A stretch of DNA of 64,000 nt. It comes from an uncultured Muribaculum sp. Lineage in GTDB: Bacteria > Bacteroidota > Bacteroidia > Bacteroidales > Muribaculaceae. The position numbers and the translations under genes were made by a program. Where the stretch lies: contig CAJUMZ010000009.1 of NCBI GenBank assembly GCA_910587665.1, positions 17,769-81,768 on the forward strand, given 5' to 3'. The notes beneath the pieces are model-generated. The model saw only the letters and a program-made list of their open reading frames with translations, made no database searches and had not been told where the DNA came from. Of the stretch, positions 45,101-53,924 are shown in pieces. The first letter of the stretch is position 1. Every line of letters starts with the position of its first letter.

Positions 45101-45396
45101 ACTACAGTAACGCTCACGGCACTCCATGGGTATATAAATATAAGAACCTGGGCAAACTCGTCGGAATGCCTGTACCGGGCACCATGACCAGCGTCAACTG
45201 GATAACCCTCCAGGATCCGTCGCTTGTGTTCGGTGTGCCGGTCATAGGATACCGTACCGCGCAAGGCAACTACCTCGAAAACTCACAGCTTGAACCTGAC
45301 ATCAAGGTGGCAAACGATCCTGCCGACGCAGTAGCCGGCGAAGACGCACAGCTTCACCGTGCGGTCACCGAGCTACTCAACCAACTGAAAAAATAA
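42139..45396 (+). CDS. Tricorn-type protease, S41 family
   Basis: A large exported peptidase of 1085 aa. Signal peptide MKKVYLSIITALTALSASA. Residues about 20-580 form beta-propeller repeats of the PD40/TolB kind (WSPDGKTIAF, SPDGK repeats). A Lys/Asp-rich disordered stretch at about 565-605 is an insertion. The C-terminal S41 core holds a His in NASHTGGR (about 773), a PDZ domain (about 792-877), DTRWNGGGRLHED and the probable nucleophile Ser in ANYSNAHG (about 989). It would degrade peptides in the periplasm. The open stretch lacks frameshifts, so it is intact. Confidence 0.85.
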   Translation: MKKVYLSIITALTALSASATTPLWLRDVKISPDGNSIAFTYKGDIYKVSATGGTATRLTTAPSIESEPIWSPDGKTIAFASDRNGGQDIYLMAADGGNLRRLTYHSATETPEAFTPDGKYVVYSAAIQDPAESVLFPSSRLTELYRVPIEGGRPEMILASPTQSVSYLPDGKSFLYQDQKGFEDQWRKHHTSSVTRDLWIYDTETGKHRNLTSRPGEDRNPVMSPDGKTMYFLSERDGKTFNVYSLPIENPSAAKQLTSFTVHPVRFLSRGNNGKIAFTYDGEIYTMTDGTAPSKLAIDIIDNDENIIRKRSVSSSDDATVSPDGKQIAFTDRGELFVTSVDYKTTKQITRTPAAESQITWAPGNRAIVYVSERDGHPNLYRAMLDRDDDLNFPNATVIDEHRLLPADSVERTYPKYSPDGTELAFIADRNKLMVMDIATKKVRQITDGSTYAERNGGFEYSWSPDGKWIVMELTNNGHEPYCDIAIVNTTGTPKITNITMSSYFDMQPKWALDGNAIAFISDRYGMRNHASWGSLNDVMLVFLNQDAHDRYVLSKEDYELRKELEKQQKERKQKSDGKKKDKKGKKDSDADDDADEDIKDIVVELDGIRDRIVRVTPNSSDIADFLITKDGEELYYLSAFEQGYDLWSMNLRKKDAGIVDKLDAGMLSLETDKDGDNLFLLGTGKLSKMNFSSKSIKPITYSARMDIDPAAEREYMFDYVKREAKQRFYTVDMHGVDWEAMTSAYRRFLPHINNNHDFAELLSELLGELNASHTGGRYYGDGAVDRTASLGLIYDWTYTGPGLKVSEVVEGGPFDNASSDITAGSIVEKINGNEIGEKADFTSLFNNLRGKKTLVALYDPAAGKRWEEVVLPVSTGEMSDLLYKRWVKRREADVDRWSNGRLGYVHIESMDDASYRTIYTDLLGKYVDKEGIVIDTRWNGGGRLHEDIEVLFSGDKYLTQVIRGVDVCDMPSRRWNKPSIMVQCEANYSNAHGTPWVYKYKNLGKLVGMPVPGTMTSVNWITLQDPSLVFGVPVIGYRTAQGNYLENSQLEPDIKVANDPADAVAGEDAQLHRAVTELLNQLKK

Positions 45397-45423
45397 TTCC
45401 GCACCCTACAGGCGCAACCCATA

Positions 45424-45470
45424 CACCGCCCCCGGTATCCCCACGTGATGCCGGGGGCGGTGTATTTTAT
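45424..45470 (+). terminator. Terminator after the tricorn protease gene
   Basis: CACCGCCCCCGG (45424-45435) pairs with CCGGGGGCGGTG (45451-45462), then TATTTTAT. The 15-base loop happens to include CACGTG. Confidence 0.85.
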
Positions 45471-45581
45471 ACTGCTCCCACTATTTTCATACACTTGATC
45501 ACAAGTTAAGACTGTTTATAACACTTTTTCGACACATTTGCATATATTAACAAATAGGGGGGGTAAAACGCCCCATTTGCG

Positions 45582-45589
45582 TATTTTTG
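45582..45589 (+). promoter_or_regulatory. -7 box of the modular secreted protein gene
   Basis: TATTTTTG then CC, 53 bp before the start. No TTTG at the expected distance; a short G7 run lies upstream. Confidence 0.4.
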
Positions 45590-45641
45590 CCTAAAATAGT
45601 ATTAATCTTTAATCAAATACTAATCATTAACCATTTCAAAA

Positions 45642-48600
45642 ATGAATAAGTTTTACTTTTTTACTGTCATGATGTTCTGTTCGCTCGGCATCATGGCAAA
45701 AGGGAAATGGACACCCACGGCCGACGCGCTCCCGTCAGGAGGCGACGTGATCACCGACGGCGATGTCACCTTGACTCTTCACAATGATGGACAATTCAAT
45801 AAGGTCGGAGGGTGTACACCGCCTCTTATCCTTGGAGAAATTGAAAAAATCGAGACAGGCTCTTTTATTGGGGGAACCGCCAATCCCGTGTTAGAAGAGA
45901 CATCTCTTGTCCCGACCGGCGGTTGCTTCTACGAGTTTACAGTAACCAAAGACGGCATCATGGATGTAGCGGTCAAGCTATCCATGAATAAAGCGTTTCG
46001 CCTCATCTGTGACGAACAAAACCTGATAGGCGATCCTACCGTTACATTTGCCGACAATTCCGGCTATATCATAGAACTTGTAGACGACGGCAATGGAGAT
46101 ATGATCCTGCCGCCCGATTTTGGAAACACCATCGGCAAACTATCATGGCCAGCTGTCGCCGGTAAAACATATTACCTGTATAGCAAGGCATCAAAACTCG
46201 CATTCGGCGGGTTTAATTTCGAACAGGAACTGCCGGCATCACCGGTGACACCGAGCACACCCGGAGAATATACTTTGTTGGGCTATGACTGCTCGGTATC
46301 TCATGACAAAAAGGATATGCAATATCCCTATCTGTCGGTTGAGGCTAACAATGAGTGGCTTGACGCAGGCACGGTACTTGGATCGGCGGAAAATGTCAAA
46401 TTCACCAACCTCAATGGCGACACATTCACGAGGACAGGTCTTACCCGTTATGATGAAATAGATGAAATCGGTGGAGTGAAGATCGGCTCCGACCAGTTTA
46501 CATTAAGCAACAGTGGCATATCGGGAACAGAAAACCCGCTTGGCACCACCCTCTCCGCTTCCGCGACAAACGGGTGCATCTACATGTTTGAACCCACAGC
46601 CGACGGAACACTCTATATAACGGGGCGTCTTTCAACCGACAAGTCCTACTATGTATTTGACGATAACGACAATCTTATTGCCTATCCGTTAAATATGATA
46701 TATCAAGATGCGGACAACTATTGCTACCGTCAGGTCGCATATACGCTTCCCGCAAACGCAGATGGACACTTCCTCCCCGAACTTGACCCGACATATAGAT
46801 ATTGCGATGGCATGACTCTCCGCCAAGCCATCACGATTAGCAACGGTCTTACTGAAGAGATGAAGCATAACGGGTTAGGAGTCATCTCATTCCCTGCAAA
46901 GTCAGGCAAGAAATACAAAGTCTATGCCGAAGGGTCAAAAATGACATGTGGAGGTGCTATTTTCATCCCCTCGTCAGTAAGTCAAGGAGTGCAGGAAGTG
47001 GGCTTCATTGCGAAATCAGAAAATTTCCCACCCGAGATTTTTGAAGAGATAGAAATCATCGAGCCAACCAACACCCATGTCATCAACTATGTGCCTGCAC
47101 CCGGCAATGTGGTGAAGGCAAAAGACATCACTCTCACCTATAGCCCTACAGCAGGCTGGCATGAATATCAGGATAAGCAACCCTACGAGTACGCCGGCAT
47201 TCACTGGGATACCTATTCCGTGGGAGACAGGGAACCGGAATTTGACGGCGAAATAAAGGCCATCCCCACGGGAGGTGTATTTTATAAGGTTACCGCTGCA
47301 ACGAATGGTGCCATGTATCTACCTGTGGTACTATGGGAGAACAAGCCACTCTATATTGTTGACGCCACCGGTAAAAACCTTGTGCCTGAAGAAGTATATG
47401 TATCCACAGTTGCAGACATCGCACGTGAATGGATTCCCTTCACTTATACCGATGCCACTACAGGAGAAGAGATCACGGAAGGTTACTCCGTGTCGCATGA
47501 CGCACACATGAATCCCAATATAATCCGATTCAACATGGAGGCAGGCAAGGAGTACTATCTATATGCCAAGTTCAGCTTCCTGCGCATATGCGGATTTATA
47601 TTCAAGCCGGGTGAGACCATCGTAATTCCCCAGAAGCCCGAAGAAATAAACGAAGGCGTCATCGCCACTTACTATACCGGAAACGGCGAGTCTCTTATCG
47701 GATGGGGCAACGGAAGCTCTGTAGAAAATGTGGAGAAGGATGCTCACCCTTGCCTGAAATTCACTAAAGAGAACGCATCTGACAACTCCTGGGAAGCCCA
47801 AGTCGCCATCAACGCTCCCTTGACAAAAGACAAGACTTACAAGCTGACCTTTGACATAAAAGGGACTCGGGCAACCGGCATAACATCGTCGATTCAGAAT
47901 TCAGAAACATACTCTATCGCAGGCGAGTTTGATCCATTTGATATCACAGACGATTGGCAGAGAGTGACAATTGAAGGCACTCCGACAGATAACGGGACAA
48001 ACCGCATCGTGTTCAACCTCGGTCAGTATGTCGGCACATTCTACATGACCAACGTATTCCTTTACGACGCGCTGGAGTCACCGGAATTCCCCGAACTTCC
48101 GGTAACCGAGACCGAACCTGCAATTGAGGGTGTCATTGCATCATACTATGATGGCAATGGCGGCACTCTAAGCGGTTGCTCAAACAAATCCAATGTCTCA
48201 GATATCGAGCTTAACGGCTTCCCTTGCCTAAGATGGGACGGACAAGACAATGACTGGATCTACTTCGACGCCAATATGGCTCCAAATAAAACATATATAC
48301 TTTCCTTTGATGTAAAGGCTGTATATCCATTTGAAAATATAACCTTAGCACTATACTACAATGATAATATCGCAGGCTCAAATTGTTTCCCTGTCACTAC
48401 ACAATGGGAAAGAGTTAATGTCAGATTGACTCCTGATTTTCCCGGTGCCAATAGCATTCAGATTTGTTCTTCCGGGCTCAACAACGTCATGCTACTCACC
48501 AACGTATTTGTATATGAGGAAGGTGTAGATCCTGAATTACCAGATATGCCTCAAGATACAAACGAAGGTGTAATCGCCACTTATTACACAGGCAATGGTA

Positions 48601-49700
48601 AAACACTTTCAGGATGGGGCAACGGCACATTTGAGAATGTAACAAAAGACGCCCATTCTTGCCTGAAATTTACCCAAGAGACAGCCACAAGCAACGAATG
48701 GGAGACCCAGCTCGCAATCGAAATGCCGCTCACTGCTTACAAGGCATATCGCTTGACCTTTGACATAAAGAGTAATGACTATGACCGGATAACTTCATGG
48801 ATTCAAAACTCAGAGGATTACCAAATAAAGGGCTCATTCCGCAATTTTGAGACTTCATATAATTGGGAACGAGTTACGATAGAGGGTGTGCCTGACAGCG
48901 ACGAAGCTGACCGCATCGTGTTCAACCTCGGTAAATTTGCCGGTACATTCTACATGACCAATGTGTTCCTTTACGACGCACTGGAGTCGCCGGAGTTCCC
49001 CGAAATTCCGGAGGAAATCGCAGACCCGACTCAGCCCACGACGTTCAGCATCGCCACACCCCTTGCAATCGGTTCTTCAATGCAAATCAAGTCATTCATC
49101 GAGCCGGAAACTGCGGCTGACGCCACCGTAAAATGGCAGTCGTCCGACGAGGAAGTCGCAATCGTTGCAGACGGACTTGTCACTGGCGTAGGTGAAGGCG
49201 TGGTGACAATCGTCGCAAACACCGATACCGACAACCCATTGTGGAGCACCCTCAACATATATGTCTATGAGGCAGAACCCGAGACCGTATTGGTAAGCTC
49301 GGTCGAGATTAATCCCATGATAATCTCTGACGCGATTGTAGGCGACCGGATTCAGCTCAACGCTACCGTGATGCCCGAAAACGCGGATGACAAATCGCTG
49401 ACCTGGAGCAGCAGCGACGCGACCGTAGCCACTGTCGACGAGGAAGGACTTGTGACCATCGTCGCTCCCGGCTCGGCAGTCATCACGGCGACAGCCAATG
49501 ACGCAGGCGGAGCAAAGGGCATATGCCTGGTTACGGGAATGTCGGGTATCGACGACGTAGTATACACTTATGTCAACGAGCCCAAGGATGTCTACACTGT
49601 CGACGGCAAGCTCATAATGCGGAATGCCTCGCGCGAGGAGATTAAGCGCCTGTCGCAGGGCATATACCTTATAGGAAATCAGAAAATCGCAATCAGATAA
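45642..49700 (+). CDS. Large secreted multi-repeat protein with Ig-like domains
   Basis: A 1352-aa exported protein of unknown function. After a signal peptide (MNKFYFFTVMMFCSLGIMA) come three divergent N-terminal modules (about 20-195, 225-447, 475-660), each with the pattern GG-x-FY, an NK or DK, AGK-x-YYLY and GF or GGxxF. Then three ~145-residue modules (about 671-820, 829-965, 975-1120), each starting EGVIA(T/S)YY-GNG and ending near TNVF-YDALESPEFPE, the look of CBM4/9-type carbohydrate-binding beta-sandwiches. Two Big_2-like Ig domains (about 1130-1215, 1222-1300) follow. The C-terminus is a short beta segment, DVYTVDGKLIM.. QGIYLIGNQKIAIR, like type IX secretion or related sorting tails. 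Nothing shows a catalytic site. Confidence 0.75.
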   Translation: MNKFYFFTVMMFCSLGIMAKGKWTPTADALPSGGDVITDGDVTLTLHNDGQFNKVGGCTPPLILGEIEKIETGSFIGGTANPVLEETSLVPTGGCFYEFTVTKDGIMDVAVKLSMNKAFRLICDEQNLIGDPTVTFADNSGYIIELVDDGNGDMILPPDFGNTIGKLSWPAVAGKTYYLYSKASKLAFGGFNFEQELPASPVTPSTPGEYTLLGYDCSVSHDKKDMQYPYLSVEANNEWLDAGTVLGSAENVKFTNLNGDTFTRTGLTRYDEIDEIGGVKIGSDQFTLSNSGISGTENPLGTTLSASATNGCIYMFEPTADGTLYITGRLSTDKSYYVFDDNDNLIAYPLNMIYQDADNYCYRQVAYTLPANADGHFLPELDPTYRYCDGMTLRQAITISNGLTEEMKHNGLGVISFPAKSGKKYKVYAEGSKMTCGGAIFIPSSVSQGVQEVGFIAKSENFPPEIFEEIEIIEPTNTHVINYVPAPGNVVKAKDITLTYSPTAGWHEYQDKQPYEYAGIHWDTYSVGDREPEFDGEIKAIPTGGVFYKVTAATNGAMYLPVVLWENKPLYIVDATGKNLVPEEVYVSTVADIAREWIPFTYTDATTGEEITEGYSVSHDAHMNPNIIRFNMEAGKEYYLYAKFSFLRICGFIFKPGETIVIPQKPEEINEGVIATYYTGNGESLIGWGNGSSVENVEKDAHPCLKFTKENASDNSWEAQVAINAPLTKDKTYKLTFDIKGTRATGITSSIQNSETYSIAGEFDPFDITDDWQRVTIEGTPTDNGTNRIVFNLGQYVGTFYMTNVFLYDALESPEFPELPVTETEPAIEGVIASYYDGNGGTLSGCSNKSNVSDIELNGFPCLRWDGQDNDWIYFDANMAPNKTYILSFDVKAVYPFENITLALYYNDNIAGSNCFPVTTQWERVNVRLTPDFPGANSIQICSSGLNNVMLLTNVFVYEEGVDPELPDMPQDTNEGVIATYYTGNGKTLSGWGNGTFENVTKDAHSCLKFTQETATSNEWETQLAIEMPLTAYKAYRLTFDIKSNDYDRITSWIQNSEDYQIKGSFRNFETSYNWERVTIEGVPDSDEADRIVFNLGKFAGTFYMTNVFLYDALESPEFPEIPEEIADPTQPTTFSIATPLAIGSSMQIKSFIEPETAADATVKWQSSDEEVAIVADGLVTGVGEGVVTIVANTDTDNPLWSTLNIYVYEAEPETVLVSSVEINPMIISDAIVGDRIQLNATVMPENADDKSLTWSSSDATVATVDEEGLVTIVAPGSAVITATANDAGGAKGICLVTGMSGIDDVVYTYVNEPKDVYTVDGKLIMRNASREEIKRLSQGIYLIGNQKIAIR

Positions 49701-49727
49701 ACCTTTATTAATTCACCAATAGACGGT

Positions 49728-49768
49728 ATTGCAGGCGACTCCACCGGGGGTCGCCTGCAATCATTTTA
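49728..49768 (+). terminator. Terminator after the modular protein gene
   Basis: ATTGCAGGCGAC (49728-49739) pairs with GTCGCCTGCAAT (49750-49761), then CATTTTAT. Confidence 0.85.
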
Positions 49769-50144
49769 TCAAGGCATGGCAAGCGTATAAAAGGAGAAAA
49801 GCCACAGTTTCACAACTATAGCTCTTCCGGAAAAATTAGTGAATGTTGATTGTGCGATATATCATCGGTTGCCACACGACAAATCGAGCCACTCCGACGC
49901 GCCCGGCATATAGCCGAAAGCACCGGAATGTCTGCCGGTCGGTTGTGACACCGTATATTTTTGAAATATGGGCTTGATAGACCTCATGCGATAATATGTT
50001 AGGCAGTTAGCCTTACGGCTACAAATCTTTTTCCATGAATGATGTCACAAAGATAATGAAATTTTTAAACTTTTATACATTTCGAGGCATTATATTTTAA
50101 CTTATACGACTATTTTTCCAATTACGGATAGAAAACAGGATTTT
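49769..50144. other. Intergenic stretch without a recognised feature
   Basis: About 375 bp between the terminator and the DUF2156 gene. I see no coding frame, tRNA, or complete promoter; a near match to the -7 box (TATATTTT) sits some 50 bp before the next gene. Confidence 0.5.
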
Positions 50145-51065
50145 ATGGATACACTCACGGCTATAAGGTTTAAACCGCTTGATATCAATTCCGTCGCGGA
50201 AATCGCTCCGTTGCTTGAATATGCCGGCAGTCGCACGTGTGACTACACCGTGGCGGGGCTGATCATGTGGGCTGACTATTTCAAATATGAATATGCAATC
50301 ATTGACGACACATTATTTATAAAAGGCGTCGACGAAAACGATATGTCAAAACCGGCATTCTCGATGCCCATAGGAAAGCTACCGCTCAGGACATCGCTCC
50401 GCATCGTGGCACAATATTGCCGCGACAACGGCATGCAACTGCGGTTTTCGGCAGTACCGGAAGACCGGCTCGGCGATTTCTACTCGCTCGGGGCATGCCA
50501 TATCGAGGAACTGACCGATTGGGCCGACTATCTATATGACGCCGAGTCGCTCGCCACCCTGCCCGGCAACAAATACAGCAAAAAGCGAAATCATGTCAAC
50601 CGCTTCATCACCGAACACCCCGATTACCGCTACGAGCGGCTGACGCGCGAACTGATACCGGCCGTGCGCGACTTCTATCACCTCACCACCCTGCCCAAGG
50701 AAATCTCAGAGGCGACAGCCACGGAGGAACGCCGCCAGGTGTTCAACGTGCTCGATCGCTACGACCGCCTGCCGTTTGAAGGGGCGGTTCTGTCGACGCC
50801 CGGAGAGGGGATCGTGGCGTTTGCCATCGGAGAGGTGATCGGCGACACGCTCTATGTGCATATCGAGAAGATGCGCCACGAAATCAACGGTGCGGGCGAG
50901 ACCATCAACAAGCTATTCGCGGCCGAGATGCGCGACCGTCACGAGGTGACATATATCAACCGGGAGGAAGATGTGGGCGATGAAGGCTTGCGCAAGGCAA
51001 AGCAGTCATATCACCCGGTGATGCTACTGAAAAAATATGACCTGTCGGTGATAAACAACGCTTAA
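50145..51065 (+). CDS. DUF2156 (GNAT-fold) protein
   Basis: A 306-aa protein of the DUF2156 family, related to the acyltransferase domain of MprF-type lipid aminoacyltransferases. Family features are RTCDYTVAGLIMWADYF near the start, KYSKKRNHVNRF in the middle and TYINREEDVGDEGLRKAKQSYHP near the end. Start at 50145 is the first good ATG. There are no transmembrane helices, so it is a soluble transferase. The substrate is unknown. It precedes the AAA-DUF4435 gene by 79 bp on the same strand. Confidence 0.85.
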   Translation: MDTLTAIRFKPLDINSVAEIAPLLEYAGSRTCDYTVAGLIMWADYFKYEYAIIDDTLFIKGVDENDMSKPAFSMPIGKLPLRTSLRIVAQYCRDNGMQLRFSAVPEDRLGDFYSLGACHIEELTDWADYLYDAESLATLPGNKYSKKRNHVNRFITEHPDYRYERLTRELIPAVRDFYHLTTLPKEISEATATEERRQVFNVLDRYDRLPFEGAVLSTPGEGIVAFAIGEVIGDTLYVHIEKMRHEINGAGETINKLFAAEMRDRHEVTYINREEDVGDEGLRKAKQSYHPVMLLKKYDLSVINNA

Positions 51066-51144
51066 AGACACATGCGGCCGATTGATGCGCGGTAATTCGG
51101 AAAGTTTTTTGTAACTTTACGTAGTAACAAAAAAAACGCGCATC

Positions 51145-52737
51145 ATGAAACTACACCTGCCAGCCCGCCACGACGGAAGCCGCGAGACAATCAACGCCGG
51201 CAAGCGTCGCGTGGTCATAATCGGGGCAAACGGCTCCGGAAAGACCCGATTCAGCGAAAACCTGATCTCCGGCATGGAGGGGAAGGCGTTTCGCATCTCG
51301 GCGCTGAACGCGCTCTACCGCTCGCTTGATCCCGACCCGCTCCCCGGCTCGATCGACAGCCTGTTTGCCGATGCAGTCACCCGCTCGACATTCCTCCGCG
51401 AGGATGTCCCGACTCAGTTTGACCGACTGATGATGCTGATGGTGCTCGACGAGATGCTCAATCTATTCGCGTGGAAGGTAAGCGGCGTCGAGCCTGCCGA
51501 CAGCCGCCTCGACTGCGTGATAAAGGCATGGCAGGAGATATTTCCCGGGAGCAAGGTGCTATATAAAGGAGGCAGGATGCTTTTCAGCCGCGCCCCGGGC
51601 GAATCCTACTCACAGGTAAAGCTGTCAGACGGCGAGAAAGCCGTGCTATATTATTTCGGCGCGGCGATGTATGCCCCCGAAGGCGCGGCGGTGTTTGTCG
51701 ACAGCCCCGGACTGTTCCTACATCCGAGCATCACCGGAGCCATCTGGGACCGCGTGGAGGCGATGCGCCCCGACTGCACGTTTATCTACACCACCCACGA
51801 CATCGAGTTTCTATCGTCGCGCCCCGACAACCTGATAATCTGGGTACGCGACTACGACGCCGCGAGCGTCAGCTGGGACTACGTGGTGCTGCCGCCCGGA
51901 TCGCCCATGAGCGACGACCTCTACATGGCACTCGTCGGCGCGCGCAAGCCGGTACTCTTCATCGAGGGCGACGCCACCCACTCCATCGACGCCAAGCTCT
52001 ACCCGCTGGTATTTACCGACTACACCGTGCGCTCGCTCGGCAGCTGCAACAAGGTCATCGAGGCGACACGCACATTCAACGACCTGAACGCGTTTCACCA
52101 CCTTGACAGCCACGGAATCGTCGACCGCGACCGCCGCGATCCCAAGGAGGTCAAATACCTGCGCGACAAGAAGATATTCGTGCCCGATGTCGCTGAGATC
52201 GAGAACATCCTGATGCTTGAGGAGGTAATCAAGACCGTAGCCCATACATGCGGGCGAAACGAGGACAAGGTGTTTGCCCATGTCAAAAAGTCGATACTCG
52301 GACAGTTCCGCCAGGACATACGCCAGCAGGCGATGCTCCACACCCGCCACCGGGTGAAACGCTTCGTCGAATGCCGCATCGACGGCAAATTCACCAACAT
52401 AGGTCAGCTCGAACGCCACATGACCGGGCTTGTCGACGAGATCAAGCCGCGCCAGCTTTTCCAGAACTTCTGCAACGACTTCCACCGCTACGTGTCGGAG
52501 GGCGACTACACGTCGGTGCTCCGCGTCTACAACCAGAAATCGATGATTCCCGGCTCCAATGTCGCCGGACTCTGCGGGCTGTCCAACAAAGAGGCCTATG
52601 TGGCGAGGGTGATCGACATCCTGCGCCATGACGGACCCGATGCGGCACGCATACGCAAGGCGATAATCGCCTGCTTCGGCATCGACGAGACACAAGCTTC
52701 AGCAAAACCCGCAATTTCACTTATTGACAATGATTAG
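51145..52737 (+). CDS. AAA ATPase-DUF4435 (TOPRIM-like) fusion, PARIS-like
   Basis: A 530-aa cytoplasmic protein. Residues about 1-265 are an ABC/SMC-like AAA domain: Walker A GANGSGKT (27-34), signature LSDGEKA (160-166), Walker B region VFVDSPGLFLHPS (183-195) and the His switch YTTHDIEF. Residues about 268-400 are a DUF4435 region: LFIEGD with Glu274, GSCNKVIEA, IVDRDRRD with Asp327 and Asp329, FVPDVAEIENILML, a TOPRIM-type metal site. The same two domains form AriA and AriB of the PARIS anti-phage system, which also exists as merged genes. The Walker B catalytic Glu is Ser187. The end overlaps menA by 8 bp. Confidence 0.72.
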   Translation: MKLHLPARHDGSRETINAGKRRVVIIGANGSGKTRFSENLISGMEGKAFRISALNALYRSLDPDPLPGSIDSLFADAVTRSTFLREDVPTQFDRLMMLMVLDEMLNLFAWKVSGVEPADSRLDCVIKAWQEIFPGSKVLYKGGRMLFSRAPGESYSQVKLSDGEKAVLYYFGAAMYAPEGAAVFVDSPGLFLHPSITGAIWDRVEAMRPDCTFIYTTHDIEFLSSRPDNLIIWVRDYDAASVSWDYVVLPPGSPMSDDLYMALVGARKPVLFIEGDATHSIDAKLYPLVFTDYTVRSLGSCNKVIEATRTFNDLNAFHHLDSHGIVDRDRRDPKEVKYLRDKKIFVPDVAEIENILMLEEVIKTVAHTCGRNEDKVFAHVKKSILGQFRQDIRQQAMLHTRHRVKRFVECRIDGKFTNIGQLERHMTGLVDEIKPRQLFQNFCNDFHRYVSEGDYTSVLRVYNQKSMIPGSNVAGLCGLSNKEAYVARVIDILRHDGPDAARIRKAIIACFGIDETQASAKPAISLIDND

Positions 52738-53572
52738 ACCCTGGATCGAGGCCATGCGCCTCCGCACCCTCCCCGTGTCGATAGCCGGAGTGATCACCGC
52801 CGCCGGCTTCGCACTTGCCGACGACTGTTTCCGCCCTCTCCCCGCGCTGCTATGCCTGCTCTTTGCAGTGCTCGCGCAGATAGCCTCCAACTTTGCCAAC
52901 GAATACTACGACTACCGCGACGGGCTTGACCGCCCCGGCAGGGAAGGACCCCGACGGGGTGTTACCGAGGGCGACATCACCCCACAGGCAATGAAACGCG
53001 CCACCTACCTTGTGCTCGCGCTCGCCTGTGCTATCGGATTGTCACTTATCGCCTGGGGCGGCTGGTGGCTGCTTCCCGTCGGGATAATAATCGCGCTCGG
53101 GGCGATAGCCTATTCCGCCGGACCGTTCCCCCTGTCGCGCCGCGGCCTCGGCGAGATAGCGGTACTGTTTTTCTTCGGCGTAATACCGGTCAACCTCACC
53201 TACTACATCATGGCAGGGCAATTCACTTCCAACGTGCTGCTCGGCTCGATCGCGATCGGGCTTATGGGTGCCAACGTGCTGCTTGTCAACAACTACCGCG
53301 ACGCCGACGAAGATGAGACGGTAGGGAAATATACCTATGTAGTACTGTTCGGGCGGCGCACGGCAATGATCACCTACCTTATCAACGGCCTCATCGCCGC
53401 AGCCCTCATGTATCCCGCCACACCCACCGTCATCACATTATTATATATAGCCGCCCACGGCATGCTCTGGAACTTCATGCGCACCCATCGCGGAGCAGCA
53501 CTCAACCCCATTCTCGGCATGACTGCGATGCTGATGTTTCTATATTCCGTGGCTTTTGCCCTCTCCGCGTGA
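52730..53572 (+). CDS. menA: 1,4-dihydroxy-2-naphthoate polyprenyltransferase
   Basis: UbiA-family membrane enzyme that attaches the isoprenoid tail in menaquinone synthesis. The 280-aa protein has the two Asp-rich prenyl-pyrophosphate motifs NFANEYYDYRDGLD and NNYRDADEDETVGKYT, with about eight transmembrane helices. The start at 52730 (MIRPWIEAMRLRTLPVS) is taken over a TTG two codons upstream. It overlaps the AAA-DUF4435 gene's stop by 8 bp, so translation is coupled. The 445 bp downstream to susC have a gene-free AT-rich region. Confidence 0.93.
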   Translation: MIRPWIEAMRLRTLPVSIAGVITAAGFALADDCFRPLPALLCLLFAVLAQIASNFANEYYDYRDGLDRPGREGPRRGVTEGDITPQAMKRATYLVLALACAIGLSLIAWGGWWLLPVGIIIALGAIAYSAGPFPLSRRGLGEIAVLFFFGVIPVNLTYYIMAGQFTSNVLLGSIAIGLMGANVLLVNNYRDADEDETVGKYTYVVLFGRRTAMITYLINGLIAAALMYPATPTVITLLYIAAHGMLWNFMRTHRGAALNPILGMTAMLMFLYSVAFALSA

Positions 53573-53801
53573 CAGTCTGATAGCCAATGCTTAAAATCTA
53601 TTACCTAAGCGTTATTATAGATTAACCGATTTTTACAAATCAGTAAGCAGTTTGCCATTTATTAACACATATGATAACAATATGGCGGTAAAATGACAGA
53701 TTTTCACTTAAACCGCGCAAGATATTACTTACGATCCGTAATTTATGCTTCATCCATAATAAAAACTTCACATCATTTGTGTTAAAAAGCATCTAAACAT
53801 A

Positions 53802-53831
53802 TTGTTTATTCAGATATATACTGTAATTTTG
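53802..53831 (+). promoter_or_regulatory. Likely promoter of the susC operon
   Basis: TTG (53802-53804), 19 nt, TAATTTTG (53824-53831), then CC. A second -7 box, TATTTTTG, is at 53881-53888, with TTTG at 53854-53857 at a longer 23-nt spacing. The first gives a leader of about 180 nt, the second about 125 nt. Confidence 0.5.
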
Positions 53832-53924
53832 CCGTAGAAATTTGCAATGACGCTTTGACAGCGTAGGAGTAATTTAGCTGTATTTTTGTAGGGAATTCAT
53901 GCAAAAATCGTCTTAAAGTGTATG

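Noticed and set aside
45441..45450. CACGTG core as a possible parS site near parAB
   Set aside because: It lies in the loop of the terminator after the tricorn gene and lacks the flanking palindromic bases of parS.
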